Shown: positions 46,239-57,705 of the stretch, one piece after another | How positions within the stretch are numbered: position 1 is the stretch's first letter | How the letters are laid out: each line of letters starts with the position of its first letter | Source of the DNA: Paragyromitra xinjiangensis | Taxonomy: Eukaryota; Ascomycota; Pezizomycetes; Pezizales; Discinaceae | Direction: 5' to 3' | NCBI GenBank assembly: GCA_038503065.1 | Contig: JBCAMK010000007.1 | Span: 1,860,001-1,924,000 of the forward strand | Length of the DNA stretch: 64,000 nt | The notes under the pieces: generated by a model | The model's input: only the letters and a program-made list of their open reading frames with translations | Database searches by the model: none | What the model was told of the DNA's origin: nothing | Position numbers and translations under genes: made by a program

Positions 46239-49200
46239 GCACGCCGACATGCAACAATTGCTCTCTTTGCATGAGTAGAATTCACCGTGGCTAGGTAACG
46301 CACTGCTTCACTCTGTATTTTTCATCAATTTCATTATTGATTTCGTGCCTTAACTATCTTTCCTTTCCTTTAGCATAGCCTATTTATTCCCCGTCCTGTG
46401 CATATGATTAGGTTGCCCAAGCTATTTTTGGTTTCAATGCTAGACTGTTTTAGCGACCCTACTTTATTGGACAACAGTAAAAGTTCCTAGGAGACATGTA
46501 AGGGAAGTGGGGCTAGATCTCACACGGACAGCATGCTGCTTTATGGTATTTCTCTATTCTTCTAAGGAGTCTCTTCGTTTATCGAGGATCTTTCTCCAAA
46601 CTCACACACCCAACTATTTCTATTCTCTTCATCAATACTAGTGCTACTCTCTCTCTATTTGAACACTCCACATCTAACTCATCATACTCTCTGTTGTGAC
46701 CTTCGTGTATGCAAGGCCGCACAAACTAGGTAGAGATCTGACATTACTTAGCCTCAACCCAACTACCTTATGGGTCAAATAACACGTCTTAGGAAGTGAT
46801 ATAACCACTGTCCTTGTCTGATCGATTGTTCTCAATCCTCACGCTCCCAAATGGCAGTGTCTTTTTTCGCCCCACCCCCTTCTTGATGTGGTCCAGGCCC
46901 ATCTTTCATAAATCTTAACTGTCTGATACACCCAATACGGCTTTAGTAGGGAATAAAGTGTCCGCTTTGTCTCTCGTAATGATTCCCCCCTCACACAGGC
47001 ACTCACACTGTAAAAGTAGGTAATTCGGTTGCAGGGCAGTTGTAACCAAGAAAAGATGATGGTGAATTACTTCCATCTACTCGATACGTTGGATACAGTC
47101 GAACTTTTTTTCTGACGGCTTCGATCCGCTGGTAGCATTCTAGCCAACACGAGTACTCGCGACGCACGACGTACCTTCCCATGGAATTCCTAAGAGCTAA
47201 AGGTTTGTCTGCGACCCTTCAGAGATTCTCAAAGTGCTAGGACAATATATTAGATCACTTTACTAAGACTGGTTGTTCTCACTTGAAGAGGGTGCATCAA
47301 AAGGTTTAGCGAAGTTTACGTTCCTCGATGCATAAGATGAATGTCAATAAAACAAGAGTCCTCTTTATCGCATACTTGACTATAGGATATACTTTGTGAA
47401 ATGGCATGTGATGAGAATTGAAATACTTGCTAGATTGTGGACACTGGAGGTTACCTGGCCCAATTAACGTCTTCCCTTGTACCCTTGGGGTCATTGGGGC
47501 TGTGAATATGGAGCTCTGCGATGATAGTTCCCATAGGCTAAGGATCTTGGTGTCCTGGGTATCTGTTAGTGAACGAAGACAGCAAAATATGCGGGTCGCT
47601 ACCCAGTATCTACGCAGAAGTTTAATTTAGTCCCGACACGAAGGTGACCTGACTCGATCAACAATTTGGAGCGGGAGACGGCTAGTACATGATAAGGGTG
47701 ACTCATGAGGTTAGGTTAATACGGAACAATATTATCGCCAGCCACACACTTTCAGCTACTACTTCTTAGATTATTCTCCTGCTTAGGTGAGGGCATCGCA
47801 ATTTTTATAGGGTTAGGGCTGTTTCTCAAAACTCTAGCTGCAACTTACATCCTCTCAACTGAAGCTGATTGATAGATTCTAAACTTGTTCTTAGTGAGTT
47901 TCTGTTATCCTTGACCGCTTTACCTATTGCCTTCCGCTGACGAACGACTCAAACACCCCGAAAACTGATCTCATCCACTTTTTTTTGATGTATGGTGGCC
48001 AATCCTACCAGCATCTTGCAGCTGCATAACTGGGCTGCGCTGCTGAGATCAGCTGTAGATGAAGCGGCGGATCTAATAATCTGTAGAGACCTCGGCGAAC
48101 GTCTTCCAATATGCAAAAACCGGGGCATTATTCGTGGCCCCATACACAATTCCGTCATCACCATCCATCACCCGTTCGCAGACCCTCGAGGGAAGGAGTT
48201 CAGACTCGCTGCAGTGTGAATCTAAATTCATATGACGAGCAAGATGACGTTCAAGGAAGGCCTCGTTTAAGGTAGCCCAACGCTAAAGAAGAGAGGTTCG
48301 TGGAGATAGCCTACCAGCAGAGATTCTTTAGTAGACAGTCCGAATATATTGTCTGTTACCCAGTGACGTTATTCTCCGCTCTGTACTCTATAATTTACCC
48401 AATCCCGAGAAACTCGGGTTGTGTCTATCAAAACTGAGCTACTAAGCTGTGTCCTTTATAAGGGAACACGTACGGGAGTATTTTTCTCTCCTAAAGAACA
48501 CCCAAATCCCTTACACTTATATATAATTATATGCGGGTCAACTAGACATCTGGGATTTCGCACTAAGTGCTTGCAGTTATAACGCTCACTGATGCTCAGC
48601 TTGTCTTAGCTCTATGATAATAATAGGTTACCAGGTTCAAAATTATCCAACCCTAGAATCTCCGGTCAGGGGATAAGTATTGGGGCTTACTAGGGTGTCA
48701 CAGTGTTGTACTGTTATTCTCACTTTGTTTCGCTGTATTCCGCAGTGCCACGGATCTGTGCGGCCGTTGTATTTCCCTTTTCAGGTATCCTAATACTTTC
48801 ACCCTGACCCAAGTATCTACTACAAATTACCAAGTTCACGCGTCCTTTAGGTAGTAAATACACCACTCATCTTGGTGCGAAATGTATGAGTGTATTATAA
48901 ACCTCATATACGTAACTTGTATAGCAACCCCACAGGGGAGGAACTGTATCATCCCTATCCGAGCACCTCAGGAATAACCCCGCGTGTATAATAGATAGCA
49001 AGGTTGCTTGATAATTTGCTAGAGGCGAAAGTCTCTGTATGCATACAGGTGTCTGATCAATAGAGAGAGCTCCACCAAATGGCTGGCCGGTCTCCCAAAG
49101 GACTCTACATAGCCCGAATACCCGCCAAATAAACATGACCCTATGAAACAGCTAAAACGGTGGAGGCACGTAGGGAAGCCTGTATTAGGAAGCCGATACT

Positions 49201-49910
49201 AGTATGTAGTATCTCTAGCGGTTTTGGCTTGGCTTGCGAGTGATAACTCCTGATTCTGGTATATATTCGTATTCGTAACCATGGGCCCCGGCCCACTGAT
49301 TCGGGCGTGGTGAATGGATTTCTCATCTTCGGATGCCTCTATAATGGCTGTTTTTCTAGGAATCTAGGGAAACTCTCTAGCTTAGCGTACATTCGGGGCA
49401 AAATAGGTGTTACCGCGCCCCATCCGCACAAACAAAATAATAGAAGAGTTGCAAGTCAACTTCCAAAAGAGAAGTAATAAAGGACCTCCCGAGAGAATAA
49501 TTATACAAACAAGCAAGTACTAATTCGGTTACAATCGGTAGTATATAGAAGAGAAAAAAAGGAGCTACTGGAAAAGATAATGGAAACACCTAAAGACAGA
49601 AGAGTATAAAACATAGACATAAGCCTACCCGTCTCTCCGGCGAACCGTGTCACATTCGCCCAAGGGATTACCCGGCCATAGCACTGGCATATAGAGGGGC
49701 AATCCCCACTCCGGTTAGTAGAAACCATAACCGCTACACACTCCGACGTTGTAAACCACACGGCGCACAGCCCTCTGTATACAGACAACTATCGTGAGAT
49801 TTCGCTATTCTAATGCAACCAGAATCCCCTAGACGATACAGAAGGTGGGTCTCCCTGTATTCCTAGAGTTGGCGGGAAGTAACACTGACGCATTAGCATA
49901 CACAGGCACG
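46239..49910. other. 3.7-kb gene-poor region
   Basis: Directly after the kinase-ankyrin stop, 46240-46276 looks like a shifted, worn piece of another ankyrin unit (HADMQQLL in the +1 frame). Beyond that I see no gene. The DNA is AT-rich with short meaningless open frames. The last few hundred bases are presumably the promoter of the nuclease-like gene, but no clear box stands out. Confidence 0.55.
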
Positions 49911-50842
49911 ATGGCTGACGACAACACGAACCAGAAGCGGAAGCCGAAGTGGACTACTTCCTATTCCAACATGACCATGTCACAAGCAGAGAAAAGACTC
50001 GGTTTCAGAATTCGATCTGTCAAAGCGATCTCGGTTGAAACAATGTTGAAAAACACAAAGTATAGCTTTGGAATGAAGTACCCAATTACCCTCTTGGAAA
50101 CGAAGGAGAGGGTTTATGACAACATAGTCGAATATCTTGCTATCGAAGGGGATCCGGGTTTCGAAGAAGCCAACATCAATCATTTGGTTTATGCGACCAT
50201 TAGTCCGGTGCTCGGTAGTTTCATACGCAAGACTGGACGCAAGGGTATACAATTACAAAGCGAGAAAGAGATTGTCTCTCCAGACGGTGAGGCAGGAGGC
50301 TTGGAGGAATTTGTTATGGTGGACCTGGTTTCGGTGGAAGACGAAAAGTTTGTCCTCGTGGTAGAGGCAAAGAGAGGTTCTCTGGGACTGGCGATAAAGC
50401 AGTGTTTGCTCGCCATGAAGGATATGAGAGCTATCAATGGTGGTGTTGGCGAGATGTACGGTTTCGTTACAACTGGAGAAAGTTGGCGAATGATCAGCTA
50501 CGATGGGAAGTTTCAGATGACAGACAAGATGGACGTAATGTTTGATACAATGGATGAAGACAAAGAGAGATGGATGAAGGATCATTCCATCCTGGTGGAC
50601 TGCATGTACGCCGCGTTGAGCAATGGAGGCATTGTGGAGGTGAGTACCCGGTGGAGTTCTTTCCCGGGTGCGGTGACTAATTTATTATTAGTAGGTAGAC
50701 TAGTTTAATTTAGTCTGCGCATAACTAGAACCTGTTCATGATCGAGATGAGGGTGAGTCATCTTCTCCTCGTGGATACTTTGTAACTATGAAATGACTGA
50801 TAGTGTCAGGCATTGGTCGCTGAGTCGTTGGCGAAGCGGTAG
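49911..50842 (+). CDS. PD-(D/E)XK nuclease-like fold protein, fungal
   Basis: Two exons (49911-50639 and 50810-50842) give 253 residues; the GTGAGT donor and GTGTCAG acceptor keep the frame, adding only ALVAESLAKR before the stop. The segment EEFVMVDLVSVEDEKFVLVV followed by EAKRG has the D-x(13)-E-x-K spacing (Asp138, Glu152, Lys154) and alternating hydrophobic strands of the PD-(D/E)XK nuclease fold. After it come a helix (AIKQCLLAMKDMRA) and a strand-like YGFVTTGESWRMISYDG, also typical of restriction-endonuclease-like fungal proteins. ATG at 49911 is chosen because the frame upstream has no other Met codon. There is no signal peptide or membrane segment. Such genes are often lineage-specific in fungi and of unknown role. 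The fold assignment rests on motif spacing alone. It is convergent with KGD1, 334 bp away. Confidence 0.75.
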
Positions 50843-51176
50843 TCATCGAAGGTAACACTTCGGGTATCCCCCTCTACGAGTGGGCCCCTCCTTCGCTCTT
50901 GTTTTTTATGTAATAAAAAAGAGAGAATAGACGTGAATACATGCCCGAGCCACTTGAATAGTATGGCGGGCGCAAGTAGACTGATACTTCGGTACTTGTA
51001 TAATGATACGGAATTAGATGAAGGGAAGGAGAATTCCCGCACGTAGTGAATGGATGCATATCTTTTGAGAGTAATAGAGAAAGAAGAAAAAAGAAAAAAG
51101 AAAACCCGAAACCACATCATTTCCCAACAATAGGAGTGTCTACTTTTTTAGTTTAATTAAGCAAACAAAATGGACA
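50843..51176. other. Short intergenic region between convergent genes
   Basis: Shared 3' region of the nuclease-like gene (+) and KGD1 (-). It contains an A/G-rich run at about 51070-51105. No gene or clear terminator signal is seen. Confidence 0.6.
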
Positions 51177-54100
51177 TTAGTTTGAGAGGCCCATGGCATC
51201 GTTCAACAAGTCCTGCTCTTCCTTCTATAAGGGTTGTTAGTATATATCCGGATGAGGATGAGGATGGAGTGGAGAAATGAGATAGGGATAACATACCAGA
51301 TGGCTACCCTTGAGACCAGTAGCAACACTGGCACTCGGATTTCTTCCAGCATACTTAACGTATTTATCCGAGTGGTGTTGGGTGTTGCGGATGATGGTGT
51401 CCAGTCTTGGCTGCACAAAACTCCAGGCACCAGCGTTAAGCGGCTCCTCCTGGGTCCAAACTATTTCTTTGAGATTGGGATACTTATCCAACTCATCACG
51501 GAGTTGTGCCCAAGGGAAGGGATGTAACTGCTCAACACGGATAATAGCAGTGTCATCAACCTTATGGGCTTTGCGATGTTTGAGAAGAGCAGCATAAACC
51601 TGACCCGTACAAATCAGGAAGCGTGTACATTCTGAAGGGTCCTTGACGGTAGTTCCATGCTCAGTCTCGGGAATCAACCATTGGAAGTGAGAATCACCGG
51701 TGAAATCTGAGATTTTAGAGCGAGCGAGAGGGTGACGGAGTAAAGCCTTGCTAAAAAATATGATCAAGGCTAGTACGGTTTGTTAGTAGTCAATTATGCT
51801 CTAGTTGGGAAAAATTTGGGCAAGACCGAAACTTACGTTTTCTGAATTGACGATTCATCTGTCGCCTAAGAATGTGGAATAAATTGGCAGGTGTTGTCAT
51901 GTATGCAACTTGCATATTACAATCTTGGTGCTGACGATCCAATTTCTGCTCTGAAGGGAAGTGGCGAGGATCTTCGTTACATAGCTGGAGATACCTTTCA
52001 ATCCTCCCAGAGGAATGTTCAGGACCCTGTCCGTCATATCCATGTGGCAGTGAGAGAACTAAGCCAGTACGTTGATGCCACTTAATTTCCCCGGAAGCGA
52101 TGAATTGATCAATGATACACTGGGCGTTGTTGGCAAAGTCTCCAAACTGGGCTTCCCAAATAACCAACGCATCGGGAGAAGACAGTGAATATCCATATTC
52201 AAAACCAAGCCTGTCTAATGTTAGTTCGTTATAAAACTAGAACCCGACGAAGGTTTTCCTGCTTACACTCCAAATTCACTCAGCGAAGAGTTTGAAATGT
52301 TAAATTTTGCTTGGTTTTCACTGATATGTTGTAATGGTGTATAGGTGTTTTCATTCACTTGATCATGTAAAACGGCATGTCTCTGAGAGAAGGTACCACG
52401 CTCTACATCCTGACCACTGACGCGGACGTGCTTGCCTTCGTTGACCAAGCTTCCGAAGGCGAGAGCTTCACCAGTTGACCAGTCAATGTTCTTGCCTTCC
52501 TCAACTGTCTTTTTGCGATTTGCCAGAATACGCTGCAAATTTTTGTGAACTGTAAAGCCTTCAGGGGGGGTAGCAATCACATTAGCAATATGCTTAAGGG
52601 TGGCCTCATCAACGGCGGTTGGGAGATGAGGCAAAACCTCCGTTGCTAATTCCTTAGGTGACTTGAAACCTAGTCATACCGCGTTAATAGGAAAATTTCG
52701 GTATGAGGGCGGCCGGAATTTTAATTTACCGTTCCATGCACTGGTAAGCCACTCTCTAGCGGTGGGCTGGTAATCCTTTGACTTCGCAAAACTGTCTTCC
52801 AACATATCCCACACCCTATAATTTCATCCCAATTAAGTTTTATCCTTAGGAGCCACAAAATGTATCAAAACGATAGGCCACCCACCATTTCTTATGCTCT
52901 TGAATGTCTTCTTCCGAGAAACTACCTTCATCCAACAATTGCTTCACATACTGATCCAGGGCTGGCTTTTTTTCGGCAACCTTCCTGTACATAAGAGGCT
53001 GTGTAAAACTCGGCTGATCGGTCTCGTTGTGGCCATGTTTTCTATAGCAGACAATATCAATGACGACATCTCTCTTAAACTCTGCTCTCCAATCCGCGGC
53101 CAGCTGGCAGACAAAATTGAGAGCTTCTACATCCTCGGCGTTGACATGGAAGACTGGAGCATCAATAGACTTTGCGATATCGGAACAATAAGGTGTAGAG
53201 CGAGCAAATCGAGGATCAGTTGTAAACCCGATTTGGTTGTTAACAATAAGATGAATAGTTCCACCAGTAGAATATGCAGGGAGGGCGTGGAAACCCATGG
53301 TCTCATAAACAACTCCTTGCCCGGCGAAAGCAGCATCACCGTGAACAAGGACTCCCATAGCAGTCTGATGAGCTTTTTCATCGTTGTTGAAATGCTGAAT
53401 CGCACGAGTTTTACCCAACACAACAGGATCCTCAGCCTCCAAATGCGAGGGGTTAGCAACCAACGAAAGCTGAACTCGCTTTCCCGAAGGAGTCGGCCTC
53501 TCGAAGTTCATCCCGAGATGGTATTTGACATCTCCGGAACCCTCATCGCTAGGTTCTGCGGTTCCACCAAACTCGCTGAAGATACTCTCGTTCGGTTTAC
53601 GGACGACATTGGAAAGTACATTGAGACGACCACGATGTGGCATACCAATAATAATGTCCTTCACACCGTGATCGACGGACCTATCGATCAGTGCCTTCAT
53701 TCCAGGCACCAAGGCCTCACAGCCTTCAAGACCAAAACGCTTGTCATTCGGATATTTCGTTGACAAGAAAGATTCGAAGGATGTTGACCAAATCAAACGG
53801 TCAAGGATACGACGTTTCTCGTCATGGCTGTACTGATAGGGGGTAGGAACTTCAATGCGTTCTCGAATCCAGTCACACTGCTCACGATCCGGGATATGAA
53901 CGTATTCAACACCATAGGAGCTACAGTAGGTCTTCTCACAAGCCGCCACAATTTCCCTCAAAGTCATCTTCTCTTTACCCTCGGTAGCAAACCTAGGCAG
54001 GATACCAGGCCCCAGGGTGTATTCGTCATCAAGATCTCTTTCGGTGAATTCGTAGTGGTCGAGGTCAAGCTCACGCGGTTTTGAGGTGCCCCCGACATCT

Positions 54101-54686
54101 GCTAGAGAACGGATTCCAAGCGGGTCAATTTTTGCTTTGTGATGTCCCCGGACCTGATATGCACGAACGAGCAGCTGGACCTTCAAATGCTTGGTAACAT
54201 CGGTGTTGCCACCAAGATGAGCTCCTGGAATAATAGCGGGGACACCACCGGTGGGGGTAGGAACGATGGTTGGGGGAGCCTGGAAAGCTTGGGATGCAGG
54301 GCCATCGCCCTCCATATTTCTGAAATAGACCTGCCATGAAATATGGACGCTTTTAGGATCTTTCTTCCACGATAGATACATCTCATCGATATAATTCGCA
54401 GTATTCCCTTGCAGGAAAGCATCCGAGGCATCCTATAGATTACAGGTTGTCTTAGTTCCTATTCCACACAAATGACCGTTTGTTGGTGCTTGGTGATTCA
54501 TACCACTCCTTTCGTGTTTGATGACGACGCAGCATAGCTTCTTGATTGCACGGCCAATATCTTCCTCTGTGTGGTGGGTAAGGATTTTGACCAGCGAGCA
54601 GGAGTAGGCACAGAGACTGAGCCCCTAAGGCTGCTGCAAATAGAACCACCGCCAAGGCGACATGAGCGAAGGCTCGAACGCAGCAT
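51177..54686 (-). CDS. KGD1: 2-oxoglutarate dehydrogenase E1 component, mitochondrial
   Basis: E1 decarboxylates 2-oxoglutarate with thiamine diphosphate and passes the succinyl group to E2 lipoate, in the TCA cycle in the mitochondrial matrix. Seven minus-strand exons (54686-54504, 54432-52886, 52815-52730, 52669-52267, 52210-51837, 51769-51297, 51224-51177) join in frame to 1,037 residues, close to yeast Kgd1 (1,014). The N terminus is a mitochondrial presequence, rich in Arg and Ser with few acids. Family blocks follow: [45 protein letters not shown], the cofactor site [10 protein letters not shown] with [31 protein letters not shown], and [12 protein letters not shown] near the C terminus. 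All six introns are 56-72 nt with standard ends. E2 and E3 are not in the window. Confidence 0.97.
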
Positions 54687-57600
54687 ATTGAATTATCAGA
54701 AAATGCTGGTGATGGAGTTTAGAGAAATGCGGGGCGAAAAGGATGGGAGGAGATGACGATGATTGTGGTGATGATTTTAATGATGATCGGAGAGCGAGGG
54801 TGATGTACGGAAACAAGGCAACTAGCCGGAGGGAGACCCGACGAAGTGCCGTGGAATGGGGGATCCGTTAAACAAGACTTTCTTCTAGAAGGGAAAGGGA
54901 AAAGAAAAAAGACCCCATTATAAGTAGGAGGTTCGTGGGGATGCGAGCCGCCAATCCGTTTTTAGCACTAGCGCGGATAAATCCCTCGTTCCTTGGTGTT
55001 GCATCATGTGGGCGAACCGATAGCTGTGATCTAATCTCCACCCCTGAACAGGGTGCTCAAACGGATCTTATTTCTGGGTCCTTGGCGTCCAGATGACCCT
55101 CCCAGGTCTCGGCGGGTCTGCTGACTGTGTTGCGGTTATGTAAGAGTACAGGACTTTGATGGTAAATGCCAACATACAAGTAACATTTGATGTTTCTCCA
55201 TAGAAACAACATGTCTAGAATACCGTTACTATGCGTAACATGTATACATGTATACAACCGCCGAGCTATTGCCCTCTTGAATCTTGCCACATCCAATCTA
55301 GGAACGCGAGTATCCGAAAATCAGCCTTACTGTTGGCACCTACAGGAAACATACATGTAACCTACAAAGCAATGTGTACCGAGTGAGAGTGTGTGAAGCC
55401 TGCATTTCGGAAGTAGGGGCTGTAGAGGTCCGGCAACCGGCTATACAAATACCCGAACACTGGAAATAAATCTCCCTCAACCCATCCAACTACATGTAGA
55501 TATCCGCTGTCTCTGACGGTAGAGATATCCATTGAGAAGTAGAGAAATCAGCTTCTCCATGTTAAAGTTCGATCTCTCGGGGCAAGACAGTGTTTGCTAG
55601 ACTGGATGTCCAGATAGATGCCTGCATAGACGTTCGGATCTGCGTCAGTCTTATCTTCGACTACAGCTGTAGTAGGTTTCCCGTATCATCCTATGGCAAG
55701 GGCCATTTTATTTACTGTTCTAGTGATATGAATTGTGAAATCAGAAATCGATGCCAGCGAGAGTTTTTGTGAGGTTCAATTGTAAGCTAAGAGTGACGTC
55801 AGAGGGTGTTAGTCACTTCAACGCCGATTTTCCGATCATATCTCTCACAATGTCTTTATGTGCGTCAGCTAATCTCAGAGGTTGTAGTTGCTATAATTTT
55901 GGTGACACCCGTCGCGGATGTACGCTAGCTTCTAACACAAATTATGCTTTACATGTCGTGGCCTTCAATACTGAGAAGTTAGAGTACTCTGATCTACTAG
56001 CTTAGATAACAAAGCTCACATGCGATTTTCGTGTTTACGGAACACGTCTGAATTTGGAATATTGAATGAATTTATAACGACATACTAGGGTACTAAGCTA
56101 AAAATACTACAAGAAACTTAGCCAGCAGCCAGGCTGACCGCCACTGTGATCTTGCGAAGTAGGCCTAGACGGTGCCTTGTAAAATTCTAGCTGGGTATCT
56201 CCATCTATGACCTACCTGTTTGCGCTTTTATTGAGAAGAATCCAGGATATTCCCCTATGGATCAGAGCTGCCACCCTAAGCACTAGAAACTGAGCCTGTT
56301 CGAGTTCACCCCGCGAAGCTCAAACTTAAATTTTAGCGCTAACTAATGCACGTGACACATGTACCAAGTCAGAATCCTCCATAGCGAGCTAGGTAAGTGG
56401 GGATAGAATTGACCATGAAGCCGCCCGTTAGTATCGATCTTTGATGAACTAATAGCTAAACGATTGCGAGACTAAAGTCGTTGCGAAATTTGAAGAGGAA
56501 CGAACTTATCGAAAGCCGAATAGTGCATCTTACCCAAAGTTACATATAGTCAGCTGTGGGTCTGATCTTTCCGATTCTGTCCATTCCTTGTTTTTCTCGT
56601 TAAGCGCTTGCAGCTTTTGGGTTAGACCACATATCATCCTATAGTATTACTTTTCGGATCTTACGCGCGTTATTCGCGACGAGGACTAAGGCCATTCCGG
56701 GGATAATTCCGTCCCTTGTGCCAAGACTACTTCATGGTTGACAGCGAGTGATATCGAATGATGCTGCTTAGTACCTAACCTGACTGAACCTATGACATAT
56801 CGTTTATAGTACAATTATCCTATAAGGATACGAAGTTAGAGTGAACCTATATTTTTATAAGGCGGACACATAGGAAGGCTCTGGTGCACATAAAATAACC
56901 TGCCTAGTCTGGTCCGCATGTTCTTACGATGGTACTGTAACTGTGGCGGGGTATACATGTAATCATAATCTCCCAAGATCAATGGTTTGCATGGCGAAAA
57001 GAAAAACCATCATTCCAATGTATATTTCTCGACTGCCCTCTTCAGGTTCACGCTGGTAGCAGTGGGTGTGCTGGCAGGGGCGGTGATTTTTGGGCAAACC
57101 AGGCTTCATGGCATTTTCGAGAAGAGAAAATTACTTAACCTGTTTGCCACATGATGATCCCCCATTGGACTAATCTTCACAACGCATAAAAATGGCTGAT
57201 TTATTCTTAGCCTTCTTAACCGGTATCATACCGGCTATCCCATAGCCCGGTAAAGCTGACTCCCTTCGAGGGAACCTTTCTTGCTGATCAGGTTTCAGTT
57301 AACTCCATGCTGAGCCAACGCTACATAGGGGGTGAGCTCTTTTTACCGGGATATAGGACAGTGATCCCTTGTCACTGGAGTTTCCCTTCTAAAGTACGTA
57401 GTTTAGCTATTCACTGTAAAATGGGTTTGAAATAATTTGTACAGCCTTTCTGCTGGCTCGGATAGCTTGAGCGAATGGACGTCCGTTGTTCATAAACAGA
57501 AAACGAAAGGCAAAATGGAAACCCCCGGTGTTACTGTGGCTGCTTTGACAAGTATGCATACAATAAATTTTGAATTATATGTAATCCTTACTACCCAACC

Positions 57601-57705
57601 GTCCGCATACATGTACCTATGCCTAAACCAGTATCCCGAAAGAAAGAAAAAAGGAATCTTATATGTAGATACAATAAATTTAGAAAGAAGCGAGCTGGTA
57701 GAAAT
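54687..57705. other. 3.0-kb intergenic region
   Basis: The first few hundred bases hold the KGD1 promoter (minus strand). The remainder has no supported gene. TACATGTA is dense here: 55245 (within a TACATGTATAC context), 55352, 55491, 56954 and 57608. The last copy is in the presumed 3' region of the GH55 gene. Confidence 0.6.

Noticed and set aside
44981..46303. Long antisense open frame (440 codons) and other long frames across the ankyrin array
   Set aside because: The repeat period is a multiple of three, so any frame lacking a stop in one unit stays open through all units. These frames are periodic shadows of the ankyrin coding sequence.
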